DNA of 64,000 nt from Photobacterium sanguinicancri (lineage in GTDB: Bacteria > Pseudomonadota > Gammaproteobacteria > Enterobacterales > Vibrionaceae): NCBI RefSeq assembly GCF_024346675.1, contig NZ_AP024851.1, positions 1,364,001 to 1,428,000 of the forward strand, written 5' to 3'. This document shows positions 26,809 to 37,000 of the stretch, piece by piece. Position numbers and translations under genes: made by a program. How positions within the stretch are numbered: the stretch's first letter is position 1; every line of letters begins with the position of its first letter. The notes beneath the pieces are model-generated. The model had not been told where the DNA came from and made no database searches. It saw only the letters and a list, made by a program, of their open reading frames with translations.

Positions 26809-27855
26809 TTAGCCAATTACGACATGATCAAGAAGCTCATTCACCACATCTTGGCGCGTAATGCCATCGGCTAACGCGTCATAGCTCAGCGTAAATCTGT
26901 GCCCGAGCACATTGGCAGCAACCGCGCGGATATCATCAGGCTCGACGTATGTTTTTCCTTGTAACCATGCATTGGCACGCGCACATTTATCTAATGCAAT
27001 AGAAGCACGAGGACTCGCGCCGACATCAATCCAACGAGCAAGGCGAGAATCAGGGTAACGCTCGGGTTTTCGTGTCGCCATCACAAGGCCCACGATATAA
27101 CGCTCAATGAGATCAGACACTTCAACTGTTGGCAAAGCTTGGCGTGCCGCTAAGATATTGGCAGGATCGATATTACGTACTTGGGTCTGGGTATCAGCGA
27201 GACTATCGCCACCGTTTACAGCGCTATTCAAAGTACCATTCAAAGCGCTATTCGAAGTGCTATCGGGATTCACTACCTCTTCACTGCGCACTAAACGAAT
27301 AATCTCGGCTTCTGCATCATCGTCAGGGTAATCAACGGTGACCTTCATGATGAAGCGATCCATCTGCGCTTCTGGCAGTGGATATGTCCCTTCTTGTTCA
27401 ATTGGGTTTTGGGTCGCCAATACCATGAAAAGCTCGGGTAATTGATGGGTTTTATCCCCGACAGTAATGGTGTTTTCCGCCATCGCTTCAAGCAAGGCCG
27501 CTTGCACTTTGGCTGGCGCACGGTTAATTTCATCAGCAAGCACTATGCTGTTAAAAATAGGACCTGGCTGGAAATGTAACTGTGGTTTCCCATCAAGATC
27601 TTGATACACCTCAGTGCCAGTGACATCCGAAGGAAGGAGATCTGGGGTAAATTGGATCCGACCAAAATCCGTATTCAAGGCGTTTGCTAAGGATTTCACC
27701 GAACGCGTTTTCGCTGTTCCCGGTAGACCTTCCAGCAACACGTGCCCATTGGTGAGTAGCCCTATCACCAAAGCCTGAACCACATGGCTTTGCCCTATGA
27801 CGCTTTTTTCAGTTTGTTGAATTAATTGATTAATAGCTTGCTGTGCGTGGTTCAT
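26809..27855 (-). CDS. moxR: MoxR-family AAA+ ATPase
   Basis: First gene of the Bat operon: AAA+ chaperone-like ATPase with Walker A GLPGTAKT (43-50), Walker B SIVLADEINRAPAK, sensor 1 VLATQNPIEQEGTYPLPEAQ and the family arginine region RLARWIDVGASPRAS. It should remodel or activate the VWA partners encoded downstream. An unusual low-complexity insertion of about 25 residues (SNSALNGTLNSAVNGGDSLA) interrupts the segment after IIRLVRSEEVVNPD; it is encoded by imperfect short tandem repeats around 27216-27268. Confidence 0.92.
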   Translation of the reverse strand: MNHAQQAINQLIQQTEKSVIGQSHVVQALVIGLLTNGHVLLEGLPGTAKTRSVKSLANALNTDFGRIQFTPDLLPSDVTGTEVYQDLDGKPQLHFQPGPIFNSIVLADEINRAPAKVQAALLEAMAENTITVGDKTHQLPELFMVLATQNPIEQEGTYPLPEAQMDRFIMKVTVDYPDDDAEAEIIRLVRSEEVVNPDSTSNSALNGTLNSAVNGGDSLADTQTQVRNIDPANILAARQALPTVEVSDLIERYIVGLVMATRKPERYPDSRLARWIDVGASPRASIALDKCARANAWLQGKTYVEPDDIRAVAANVLGHRFTLSYDALADGITRQDVVNELLDHVVIG

Positions 27856-27954
27856 AACGTGCCCTCGAATGCTCAGTTCTTCACTGTGTACAACCTACCC
27901 TCAAATCCCATAACTATTGGTTATAAAACTCATACTGACTACGCGACAATTCGA

Positions 27955-30294
27955 TCACTTTACGCGTATGTAACGCTGTAATTGTTGAATTGCTTCAGGC
28001 GGTGCAACACCCTCTAACTGGCTGGAACACTGCTCAAACGCTTGTGCTATTTCAGCTTGAGCGATATCACTTTGAACTATTTCACCTTGCGCATAGTTAC
28101 GTGCCAAGACTTCGCACTCAGCATATAAATGTTGCGGATTGCCTCCGACTTGATACGCCATGTGGAGTGCTTTACTCGCAGCCAGCACATCAACTTTCTC
28201 TAATGCCAACCCGTATACGTACCAATATTGCGGGTTACGTTCGGCGGTTTCTGCGGCCTGCTTAAGGTACTGTGTCGCCTGTTGATGCTTGCTGGCACGT
28301 AACAAAGCTAAACCCGCACTGTATGGCAAGGCGCTGGATTTTGGCTGTGCTTTCATTCCTGCCAACAAAGTCGTCAATGCTTTATCTTCATCACCTTGAG
28401 TACGGTAGAGATCGGCGAGGTTGGCATAGCTATTTTCAAAATACGGCTCAATCTTAATTGCCTGTCGATACGATTGAATGGCTTTATCTGTTTGCCCTAA
28501 GTCACGATAAACATTCGCCAAATTAGTACGACCAAATCCTCGATCAGCATTAAAACTTTGAATCGCCATATAGTCATCTAACGGTGGTTGCAGCTGTTCA
28601 CGTTGCGCCGAGTTCATTTGTTGATAGCTCCCCACCAAAGCCGCAGCGGTTTCAGCACGAATAGATAACACGGGATCATCCAACAAAGGTTCAAGGATTT
28701 GCCAGCGATCACCAAACGCATACCCGGCTGATCCAGCAATGGCCCCTAACCTGATCAAGTCGCTATCATGCTTCACCGAGCGCGCTAAAGACACCAAGGT
28801 ATTCTTGCCTGTATTGCCAGCCATTCGTTCCAAAGCTGAAGCGCGAATAATGTCGCTCAACGAGGCATCTTGCGCGGAATACGCCAGTGCATCAGGTGCA
28901 CCACGGTGTCCAATCGCATCAGCGTAAAACGCAACGGCAAAGTGTTGCTGGTTACGGTACTTAGAATTCGGGAACCAGCTAGCGATCTGTTTATCGGCCC
29001 ATTGATCAGTTTGATCTTGATGGCACGACGTACACACATTAGGCGTCTTGATATGTTGGCTGAGATCGGGGCGTGGTACATGCCAGCTGTGATCACGACG
29101 AGGATCGACTTGCATGTAAGTCGTTTCAGGCATATGGCAACTGGTGCATTGCGAGGCTTCGCTATTCGCCTGATGGAAGGTATGTTTTTCTGGTGTGTAT
29201 TCCGATGCAATATGGCATTGGCTACACACGGCTTCTTGAGGGATTTTCAATGTAGCACTGTGTGGATCATGACAGTTGGTACAAGTCACGCCTTTCTCTG
29301 CCATTTGTGATTGTAAGAAGGATCCATACACATAATCTTCATCAAATATCTGACCATCAGGATAATAAAGCTCGGCGGTAATCAGGCTGAGGCGATATTT
29401 ATCGAGGAATGCACCTTTGACATGATCGGCAGTTTCATTGAGTTGCGTGCGTCGGCTATGACACTGGGCGCAAGTCTGTAGTTGCTGAGTAGGCACTATC
29501 TCTTTGGGTTGCAGGGTACTGTGCCCCTCTTGGTAAACCCACTCCTTTACCGCAGTCGACAGATCGCGATCAAAGCCATAATGAAGTTCTGATGAAATCG
29601 GCGATCCAGCCTGTTTAGCTTGTTGAGCTAACGCAATATGTTTACTGGCAGGGCCATGACAAGCCTCACAGCCGACATTAATTTCAGACCAAGTGGTCGT
29701 ATAGGTATTGTTGGCTGAATCGTAGTTTTTTTGAAGGTTGGTTGAATGGCAATCGGCACACATGAAATTCCAATTCTGACCCGTATTGGTCCAGTAGAAT
29801 TCATCGGTGGGTGTTAGATCAGGGTAAAGATGAAACCAACGCTGGCCGCCGTCTTTTGCACTTCTGGTGTCCCATGCAAACGGGATAAGCTGCAACCGCC
29901 CATCGTCAAACTCCACCATGTACTGCTGGAGAGGCGTCCAACCGAAGGTATAACTGATTTTGTAGTCGTGCCATTTTCCATCGGGTCCTTGAATATTGAC
30001 CCAATACGCATCGCCCTTTCGGAAAAATCGGTTTGACTCACCTAGGTGAATCACACTGCGATCATCAAAATCACCCAATACAGATTCACTGTCTGCATGC
30101 CGCATCGCCATATCGTGGTGAGATCCTTGCCACGCCGCCGCTTCCTCGGTGTGACAATCCACACAAGCATCACTGCCTACAAATTGAGCTTGTGTACTTT
30201 CAATATTTGCCTCTTGCGCCAATAACGGCGCATTCAGCAACACAGCTAAGCTGAGAAAACACAGCCACCCACTTGCCCACTTCCATTGAGCCAT
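27955..30294 (-). CDS. Eight-haem cytochrome c with HEAT and TPR repeats
   Basis: Exported 779-aa protein: signal peptide (WLCFLSLAVLLNAPLLA), then eight CxxCH haem sites (CVDCH at residue 44, followed by CADCH, CEACH, CAQCH, CTNCH, CSQCH and two CTSCH) within the first ~440 residues, then HEAT-like repeats (about 465-560) and TPR repeats (about 585-700). The N-terminal block SDACVDCHTEEAAAWQGSHH is typical of multihaem-TPR proteins of marine bacteria. It would pass electrons in the periplasm; donor and acceptor are unknown. It lies between the Bat operon and a sulfatase, all on the minus strand, and shares its C-terminal half with the free HEAT/TPR protein at 15-16 kb. Confidence 0.92.
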   Translation of the reverse strand: MAQWKWASGWLCFLSLAVLLNAPLLAQEANIESTQAQFVGSDACVDCHTEEAAAWQGSHHDMAMRHADSESVLGDFDDRSVIHLGESNRFFRKGDAYWVNIQGPDGKWHDYKISYTFGWTPLQQYMVEFDDGRLQLIPFAWDTRSAKDGGQRWFHLYPDLTPTDEFYWTNTGQNWNFMCADCHSTNLQKNYDSANNTYTTTWSEINVGCEACHGPASKHIALAQQAKQAGSPISSELHYGFDRDLSTAVKEWVYQEGHSTLQPKEIVPTQQLQTCAQCHSRRTQLNETADHVKGAFLDKYRLSLITAELYYPDGQIFDEDYVYGSFLQSQMAEKGVTCTNCHDPHSATLKIPQEAVCSQCHIASEYTPEKHTFHQANSEASQCTSCHMPETTYMQVDPRRDHSWHVPRPDLSQHIKTPNVCTSCHQDQTDQWADKQIASWFPNSKYRNQQHFAVAFYADAIGHRGAPDALAYSAQDASLSDIIRASALERMAGNTGKNTLVSLARSVKHDSDLIRLGAIAGSAGYAFGDRWQILEPLLDDPVLSIRAETAAALVGSYQQMNSAQREQLQPPLDDYMAIQSFNADRGFGRTNLANVYRDLGQTDKAIQSYRQAIKIEPYFENSYANLADLYRTQGDEDKALTTLLAGMKAQPKSSALPYSAGLALLRASKHQQATQYLKQAAETAERNPQYWYVYGLALEKVDVLAASKALHMAYQVGGNPQHLYAECEVLARNYAQGEIVQSDIAQAEIAQAFEQCSSQLEGVAPPEAIQQLQRYIRVK

Positions 30295-30379
30295 AACTTT
30301 CCTTGTTATTTTATTCTCTAATCAAAGATAGAAAAGATTCTTCTTTTTAGACAAGCCATTAGCATATTTACCATAAAGA

Positions 30380-30399
30380 AAGGGCTCCGAAGAGCCCTT
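30380..30399 (-). terminator. Terminator after the first sulfatase gene
   Basis: AAGGGCTC / GAGCCCTT with a 4-base loop, followed on the minus strand by TTCTTTATGG, 17 bp after the sulfatase stop codon. Confidence 0.75.
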
Positions 30400-30415
30400 G
30401 CTATTGCGATAAAAA

Positions 30416-31963
30416 TTACTTATTCGGATTTTCTTTCAGTTTCTCCATCACTTGATCAAGCGAGAAACTGGCCGCTTCTTGTCTTGGAGGGAACTCTTGG
30501 AAGGTTTCCAAAAATTTACCAACATATGCTTGCGCTGGCACTAGCATGTACGCGCGATCTAACATCCAATCATAGTAAGTATTAGAAGTCACATCAGCGA
30601 TTTCGTATGGGTCCATACGCAAGTTGAAGATCTTAGGTACACGCAATGGGGTGAAGGGTTCAGCCCAAATACGTAAGGTCCCTTTCGCGCGCTGCTCTAG
30701 GAATACAATTTTCCAATTGTGGTAACGCAGTGAACTCAAATCGCCATCATCGGTGAAGTAGAAAATCTCTTCACGCGGCCCTTTTTCTTCGGTACCCGTT
30801 AGGTAAGGCAGGAAGTTATAGCCATCAAGGTGCACTTTGAATTTCTTATCACCCGCGCTGTAACCGTCTAGCAGTTTTTCTTTAATTTTGTCATCACCTG
30901 CGGCTGCCACTAATGTTGGCATCCAGTCCATGTGGTGCATGATTTCATTAGAGACAGATCCTGGTTCGATCTTACCCGGCCAACGTACCATAGCAGGTAC
31001 GCGATATGCCCCTTCCCAGTTGGTATTTTTCTCACCACGGAATGGCGTCAAGCCTGCATCAGGCCATGAATTCATATGTGGGCCGTTATCCGTCGAGTAA
31101 AAAACGATGGTGCTATCTTTGATGCCCAAGTCATCAACTTTTTTCAGTAGTACCCCCACATGATTATCATGCTCAACCATACCGTCTGCATAAAAACTGA
31201 TCCCTGTTTTCCCTGAGTTTTCAGCTTTCACATGCGTACGGAAATGCATTCGAGTCGCATTCCACCAAACAAAGAAAGGTTTTTCAGCTTTAACTGCGCG
31301 ATCCATGAAGTCTAATGCGGCATCAAGGGTTTCATCATCGACCGTTTCCATCCGCTTACGTGTTAATGGGCCCGTATCTTCGATTTTGCCATCTGCATAA
31401 GATTTAATTACCCCACGAGGGCCGAATTTTTTACGAAATTCAGGGTCTTTCGGGTAATCAACATTCTCAGGTTCTTCCTCGGCGTTCAAATGATAAAGGT
31501 TGCCAAAAAATTCGTCGAAGCCGTGGTTCGATGGAAGATGTTCGTCTTTGTCACCTAGGTGGTTTTTACCGAACTGCCCTGTCATGTAGCCAAGGGGTTT
31601 CAGCATTTCCGCGATGGTAGCGTCTTCTGCTTGTAAGCCTAAATCCGCGCCAGGTAACCCCACTTTACTTAAACCTGTTCGCAGTACCGATTGACCCGTG
31701 ATGAAAGTAGAACGACCCGCGGTGCAAGATTGTTCACCATAGTAATCCGTAAACATCATGCCTTCTTTGGCAATACTGTCGATATTCGGTGTTTTGTATC
31801 CAACTAAGCCAAAGGTGTAAGCACTAATATTGGTTTGCCCAATATCGTCCCCCCAAATAACCAATATGTTCGGTTTTTCTGCTGCGATGCTGCTACTTGT
31901 CGCGCCAATCCAAGCGGCGGCAAGAATCGCTAATCGGCGTTTAACGCCATATTTCGCTGTCAT
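30416..31963 (-). CDS. Cys-type sulfatase A, exported
   Basis: Family S1 sulfatase of 515 aa with signal peptide (LAILAAAWIGATSSSIAA). The residue to become formylglycine is Cys80 in GEQSCTAGRSTFITGQ, a CxAxR form of the CxPxR motif; metal ligands include the Asp pair in VIWGDDIG and the later FYSTDNGPH. GKNHLGDKDEHLPSNHGFDE and NLYHLNAEEEPE are shared with its neighbour. The ATG at 31963, preceded by AGAGG, is preferred over a frame start six codons earlier. The sulfated substrate is unknown. It is divergent from the second sulfatase over a 425-bp gap and probably activated by the anSME at 16-17.5 kb. Confidence 0.92.
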   Translation of the reverse strand: MTAKYGVKRRLAILAAAWIGATSSSIAAEKPNILVIWGDDIGQTNISAYTFGLVGYKTPNIDSIAKEGMMFTDYYGEQSCTAGRSTFITGQSVLRTGLSKVGLPGADLGLQAEDATIAEMLKPLGYMTGQFGKNHLGDKDEHLPSNHGFDEFFGNLYHLNAEEEPENVDYPKDPEFRKKFGPRGVIKSYADGKIEDTGPLTRKRMETVDDETLDAALDFMDRAVKAEKPFFVWWNATRMHFRTHVKAENSGKTGISFYADGMVEHDNHVGVLLKKVDDLGIKDSTIVFYSTDNGPHMNSWPDAGLTPFRGEKNTNWEGAYRVPAMVRWPGKIEPGSVSNEIMHHMDWMPTLVAAAGDDKIKEKLLDGYSAGDKKFKVHLDGYNFLPYLTGTEEKGPREEIFYFTDDGDLSSLRYHNWKIVFLEQRAKGTLRIWAEPFTPLRVPKIFNLRMDPYEIADVTSNTYYDWMLDRAYMLVPAQAYVGKFLETFQEFPPRQEAASFSLDQVMEKLKENPNK

Positions 31964-32388
31964 ATAAACCTCTATCTCCAATAGAAATAAGCTTCCTGCA
32001 CAAAAAGATATAGTTCACAAAATAAACAATTGCGAATCACTTCATGCACAGAAGACGCATATCTATGCTTCTACCCGCTTCACTAAAAACCAGATCACTC
32101 TCACAAGCAAATAAACCGCAGCAAGGTATTAACAAGGAATGGATTCTTTATTTTTAGAAGGTATTCGAAATAGGCATGCGTGATCTAAATCTCGCTTTAC
32201 TCGAAAGCACTCTTGATAGAATTCAATGGTAAAACCAATGAATACAGCGAGTTAACAAGTCACTATAACTATTGTTTATAACCACTATAAAGCGACAATT
32301 TTCAATTACATCATTAACTTATTAGCCAACGACAGCACAGGCGCTTACTTGTGCTTCACTTTCAACTCTTAACTAATTTGGAGTTTTT
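31964..32388. other. Divergent promoter region between the two sulfatases
   Basis: A 425-bp AT-rich gap between divergent sulfatase starts. I see no gene of convincing quality (the longest frame with an ATG is under 20 codons) and no clear palindromic operator. It must contain promoters for both sulfatases. Confidence 0.5.
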
Positions 32389-33954
32389 ATGGCTTACCAA
32401 ATGAGCAAACTGGCCGTCAGTATTGGTGTGCTGGCAACGTCTGGCGCAGCAGTTGCGGCAGATCAGCCAAACATCCTTGCTATCTTCGGCGATGATGTCG
32501 GTTACTGGAACATCAGTGCTTACAACCAAGGCATGATGGGGTACGAAACCCCCAACATCGACCGTATCGCGAATGAAGGTGCACTATTCACTGATCACTA
32601 TGGTCAGCAATCTTGTACTGCGGGGCGTGCCGCGTTCATAACCGGCCAAGAACCGTTTCGTACCGGCTTGTTAACTATTGGTATGCCAGGTTCAGATCAG
32701 GGCATTCCTGACTGGGCCCCAACCATTGCCGACCTTTTGAAAGACCAAGGTTACATGACGGCGCAATTTGGTAAAAACCACCTTGGTGACCAAGATAAAC
32801 ACCTACCCACTAACCACGGTTTTGATGAATTCTTTGGTAACCTTTACCACTTAAACGCAGAAGAAGAGCCTGAAACTTACTACTACCCGAAAGATCCAGA
32901 GTTCCGCAAGAACTATGGCCCACGTGGCGTTATCAAGTCTTTCGCTGACGGCAAGATTGAAGACACAGGCCCAATGACGCGCAAGCGCATGGAGCATGCT
33001 GATGAAGAGTTCCTAGAAACGTCACTGGCATTTATGGAAAAAGCGGTGAAAGCCGACAAACCTTTCTTCATTTGGCACAACACCACACGTATGCACGTTT
33101 GGACGCGCCTTCAAGAGAAGTACCAAGGCAAATCAGGTATCAGCATCTATGCCGATGGCATGTTAGAGCACGATGACCAAGTCGGCATCTTATTAGACAA
33201 ACTTGATGATCTTGGCGTAGCCGATAACACCATAGTTATTTACTCAACCGATAACGGTGCTGAAACCGTATCTTGGCCTGACGGCGGTGCGACACCATTC
33301 CACGGTGAAAAAGGCACAACATGGGAAGGCGGGATGCGTGTTCCTCAGCTTGTTCGCTGGCCTGGCGTCATTGAACCGGGCACTAAAATCAACGAGATGA
33401 TGGCGCACCAAGATTGGCTACCAACCTTGCTTGCTGCCGCTGGCGTTGACGATGTGAAAGAGAAACTTGCGAAAGGCTATAAAGCCAATGGTAAAGAGTG
33501 GAAAGTACACATTGATGGCTACAACTTTAAACCTTACTTCCAAGGTAAAGAAGAAAAAGGCCCACGTGATTCACTACTCTACTTTACAGCGAATGGCGAA
33601 TTAAATGCCGTGCGCTGGAATGACTGGAAACTGCACTTCGCAACGCTTGAAGGTAACATTACTGACGCCGTACGTTTCTCACCAAACTGGCCGAAGATCA
33701 TCCACCTACGTGCAGACCCATTTGAAAAAGCACCACACGAATCAGGCATGTACCTACGTTGGATGGCAGATAACATGTGGTTATTCGTACCAATTCAAGA
33801 CGTGCTAGGTGAGTTCTTCCAAACATTACCAGATTACCCAATGCAGCAAGGTGCGATCATGAACCCAGCTAGCATTAACTACCAATCGCTAGGTCTTAAA
33901 GCCAAAATGAATCAACTTGATGAGCTACAAAAGAAAGTAGCGACGATGAAGTAA
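32389..33954 (+). CDS. Cys-type sulfatase B, exported
   Basis: Second family S1 sulfatase, 521 aa, clearly a paralogue of its divergent neighbour: both share NISAY, GYxTPNIDxIAxEG, YGxQSCTAGR, FITGQ, GKNHLGD and FGNLYHLNAEEEPE. Formylglycine precursor Cys76 lies in QQSCTAGRAAFITGQE; metal ligands are in AIFGDDVGY and VIYSTDNGAE. It has a signal peptide (VSIGVLATSGAAVAA) and GGAG five bases before the ATG. Differences in the substrate-facing segments (for example TRMHVWTRLQ against TRMHFRTHVK) suggest different or complementary sulfated substrates. Confidence 0.93.
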   Translation: MAYQMSKLAVSIGVLATSGAAVAADQPNILAIFGDDVGYWNISAYNQGMMGYETPNIDRIANEGALFTDHYGQQSCTAGRAAFITGQEPFRTGLLTIGMPGSDQGIPDWAPTIADLLKDQGYMTAQFGKNHLGDQDKHLPTNHGFDEFFGNLYHLNAEEEPETYYYPKDPEFRKNYGPRGVIKSFADGKIEDTGPMTRKRMEHADEEFLETSLAFMEKAVKADKPFFIWHNTTRMHVWTRLQEKYQGKSGISIYADGMLEHDDQVGILLDKLDDLGVADNTIVIYSTDNGAETVSWPDGGATPFHGEKGTTWEGGMRVPQLVRWPGVIEPGTKINEMMAHQDWLPTLLAAAGVDDVKEKLAKGYKANGKEWKVHIDGYNFKPYFQGKEEKGPRDSLLYFTANGELNAVRWNDWKLHFATLEGNITDAVRFSPNWPKIIHLRADPFEKAPHESGMYLRWMADNMWLFVPIQDVLGEFFQTLPDYPMQQGAIMNPASINYQSLGLKAKMNQLDELQKKVATMK

Positions 33955-33999
33955 TAACCTCTAAGCTCATTCGTAGAGATAACGAATAGTTAAATAAAA

Positions 34000-34025
34000 A
34001 GCGCCTATCATTGCTGATAGGCGCT
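34000..34025. terminator. Bidirectional terminator between sulfatase B and pulA
   Basis: An 11-bp perfect stem (34000-34010 / 34015-34025, 4-base loop) between two convergent genes. On the minus strand it is followed by TTTTTATTT; on the plus strand a partial second copy (CAGGCGCTTTCTTC) follows. Confidence 0.8.
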
Positions 34026-34079
34026 CTCATTGCTAACAGGCGCTTTCTTCTTAAATGTTATCGTAAATATTGCTAGAAC

Positions 34080-37000
34080 TTATTTACCAATAACAGGGAT
34101 ACCCGTTCCGCGTTGCGCTGCGCGAGGCATGACAAATACCACTGGCGTCCACGCAGGGATCGTTAACACTTCACCGTCTGCTTTGGCACCTTTGGCTAAA
34201 TCAGAATGGTGTAGTGCACTCACTTGTAGCCCTTTAACCCCTTTGAGGGTAAAGGTTTTAGAAGTACTTGACGCATTAATCGCCACGACTAAAGCGTCTT
34301 TCTTAGGATCAATATCGACACCCGCACCAATACCGTTATCGATGCTCATCACAATTAAACCTGGCTGTTGTTTTGGTCCTGTATTGTGAAAATCGATACG
34401 TTTGTTCACTTCACTGCCTTTACCTAAAGTCAGTAATGGGTAAGCTTTACGTAGTGCTGCCATTTCTTTGTAGTACACCGCCATATCTTGAATGTTTTCA
34501 GGTGCAGGCTGTGCATCCAAACCGCTGCGAGTAATAACGTCATTGATTGCATCGTAGTTATCACTATCTTTATCTTTACGCGGTAAGCCCTTGTTCCAAT
34601 TATTACCTTGGTAAGTAAAATCAACATGGTTATACCAATCACCAGAATCGTAAGAATCTCGCTGCATTGATTTAGAACGCAATAAATCCGAACCCATATG
34701 AGTAAATGGCACGCCTTGACCTAACATTGCGGTTGCTAACGACACGGCTTGCATACGTACACGTGTATCAATCGATGTTGCATCTGGCGCTTTATACTGG
34801 GTGTTATCCCACAACGTTTGGTTATCGTGTTTCGACACGTAATTCTGCACCTCTGTAGGATCATCGGCATAGCCTGCAGCTTGACCGTTATAATCCAGCT
34901 GCTTACCCGTGATTGCCTTGCCGGTAGCATCAATAAACGTGAATGTTTTGATATTCCCAGCCATACCTAAACGCGTCAAATCCGCTAGATGAAGGCGTGA
35001 TTTAACAACATCAGCATCAGTTTGGTCGTTCACACCATTACCAAACCCTTTATTAGTTCGCAGCGCATCACCACTATCAAATGGGCCACCACCACGAACG
35101 GCATCACGTAGGCGATCCGAGAAGCTACCAATACCGGTTCCACCTAAGTGTTTTTGCGTCGCTTGCACAAACAACTTGTCGTTTTCTACTTCACCAAAGT
35201 TCCAGCCTTCACCATAGAAGTAAGTATTTGGGTCAACACGTTTTACCGCTTCAAGCGACTCTTCGATTTGTGCTAACGGGTGATGACCCATTAAGTCAAA
35301 GCGGAATGAATCAATCTTGTAATCACGCGCCCAAACCACCAGCGAATCTTTAATTAACTTGGCCATCATGGCATTTTCAGGAGCCGTATTAGAACAACAG
35401 GTGGAATTTTTCACCTGCCCTGTTACTGGGTCTAAACGGTTGTAGTACCAAGGTACAATCTTATCCAATACCGATGTGTCAGCCGTAGGGCCAGCGGCAT
35501 TCGTATGGTTATACACCACATCCATCACCACGTTCATTCCAATATTTTCTTTAATCGATTGGATCATTTCACGGGTTTCAAGAATCCGTTGTGTTCCCTC
35601 TGGATTAGTCGAGTACGAACCTTCAGGCACTGTGTAATGGAATGGGTCATATCCCCAGTTGAATCCATCAGTAGAAGAAACATAACGGTTCAACTCCTGA
35701 ACAACTGGATTGGCGGGTGTATCGTTATCGCGCTCGATTTCAAGTACTTCAGCAATCGTCAAACCAGACATGCAATAGTTGCTAAAGCGCGACGTAGTAA
35801 TCGCTTTATTGACGTTACATAACTTACTGAAAGACTCATCGATATTCGCAACTTTTGACGGATCTTCTTCGATGGTCGCAATATCAAAAATAGGCAATAA
35901 ATGTAAGTGAGTCACACCACTTTCGCTGAGCGATTTTAGATGTTGTACAGGTGCACTATCATCATCGGTAAATGCGGTGAATTTACCGCGGTCTTCGGCA
36001 GGTACGGATTCATCTAGAGCAGAAAAATCGCGGACATGTGACTCATAAATCACGAACTTCGCAGGATTGTCTTGAGCAATAGGCGCTTTTAAGCTGTCCC
36101 AACCAGCAGGTTTTAATGCGGGATCATTCAAATTAACGACTTGGCTGTATTCAGAGTTGCGAGATAAACTCAATGCATACGGGTCAGTCACCTGATAGCT
36201 TTCCACCTTACTTGAAACTGGATGGACAACATTCACTAGGTAACGATAGTAAGTACCGCTCGGTGCTTGATTGGTATTCACCGACCATACACCAGACTCA
36301 GCCTGATAAGCCATTTGTAATCGGCCCAGTTCTTTTTTGTCTTGATTAAACAGTACAGCAACCACGTTTTGTGCCGATGGTGCCCATAATCGGAAACTGG
36401 TGTTAATACCGTCTGTAATTGCGCCAAGTTCGATATCTTTTGCTTTATCTGCAAACAGATTATCTAAACTGCCCGCCGACTGTACTTTAGTTGCAGCAAG
36501 CACATCGCCTTTGTCATCAACTGCAATAGCCACTAATTCAGCTTTCACAATCGGACGCATATTGATTTTAGGATCTATGCTGTAAGCCGTTTTGTTCGCA
36601 AACTGCGGGTATTTTCTTGACGCTTCAACTGAAAGTGTACCTGCAGATAATTCAATATATTGGTTAGTAAACTGGTAATTATCACCTTTAGGTTCCACAT
36701 CTGATGCGAGCGATAGATACAAGCGCACATCTTTTGCCCCTGTCGCACCGTCCCACACTAAAGTATGTGCATCCACTAGGTGCGCTTCAGCATTGGCAAC
36801 ACCCGCCAACGACAAGAAGGCTTCTTCGCGGCTATCATAAGGTTCGGTCACACCAGGGGTTAATGAACCAGTACGATCGGTAATAGTGTCAAAATCAAAC
36901 TTCACATTTTCGGAAAGTTTATCTGTCCCTTTTCTTACTATGATGTTCATACAGTTTGGCGAAGCGTTTTGCAGTGGTAACTTCCAGTACGGGCCGTTAC

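Noticed and set aside
28870..29310. Long plus-strand frame of 146 codons within the cytochrome gene
   Set aside because: Antisense shadow of a well-supported haem-binding gene; no ribosome-binding site or family resemblance.
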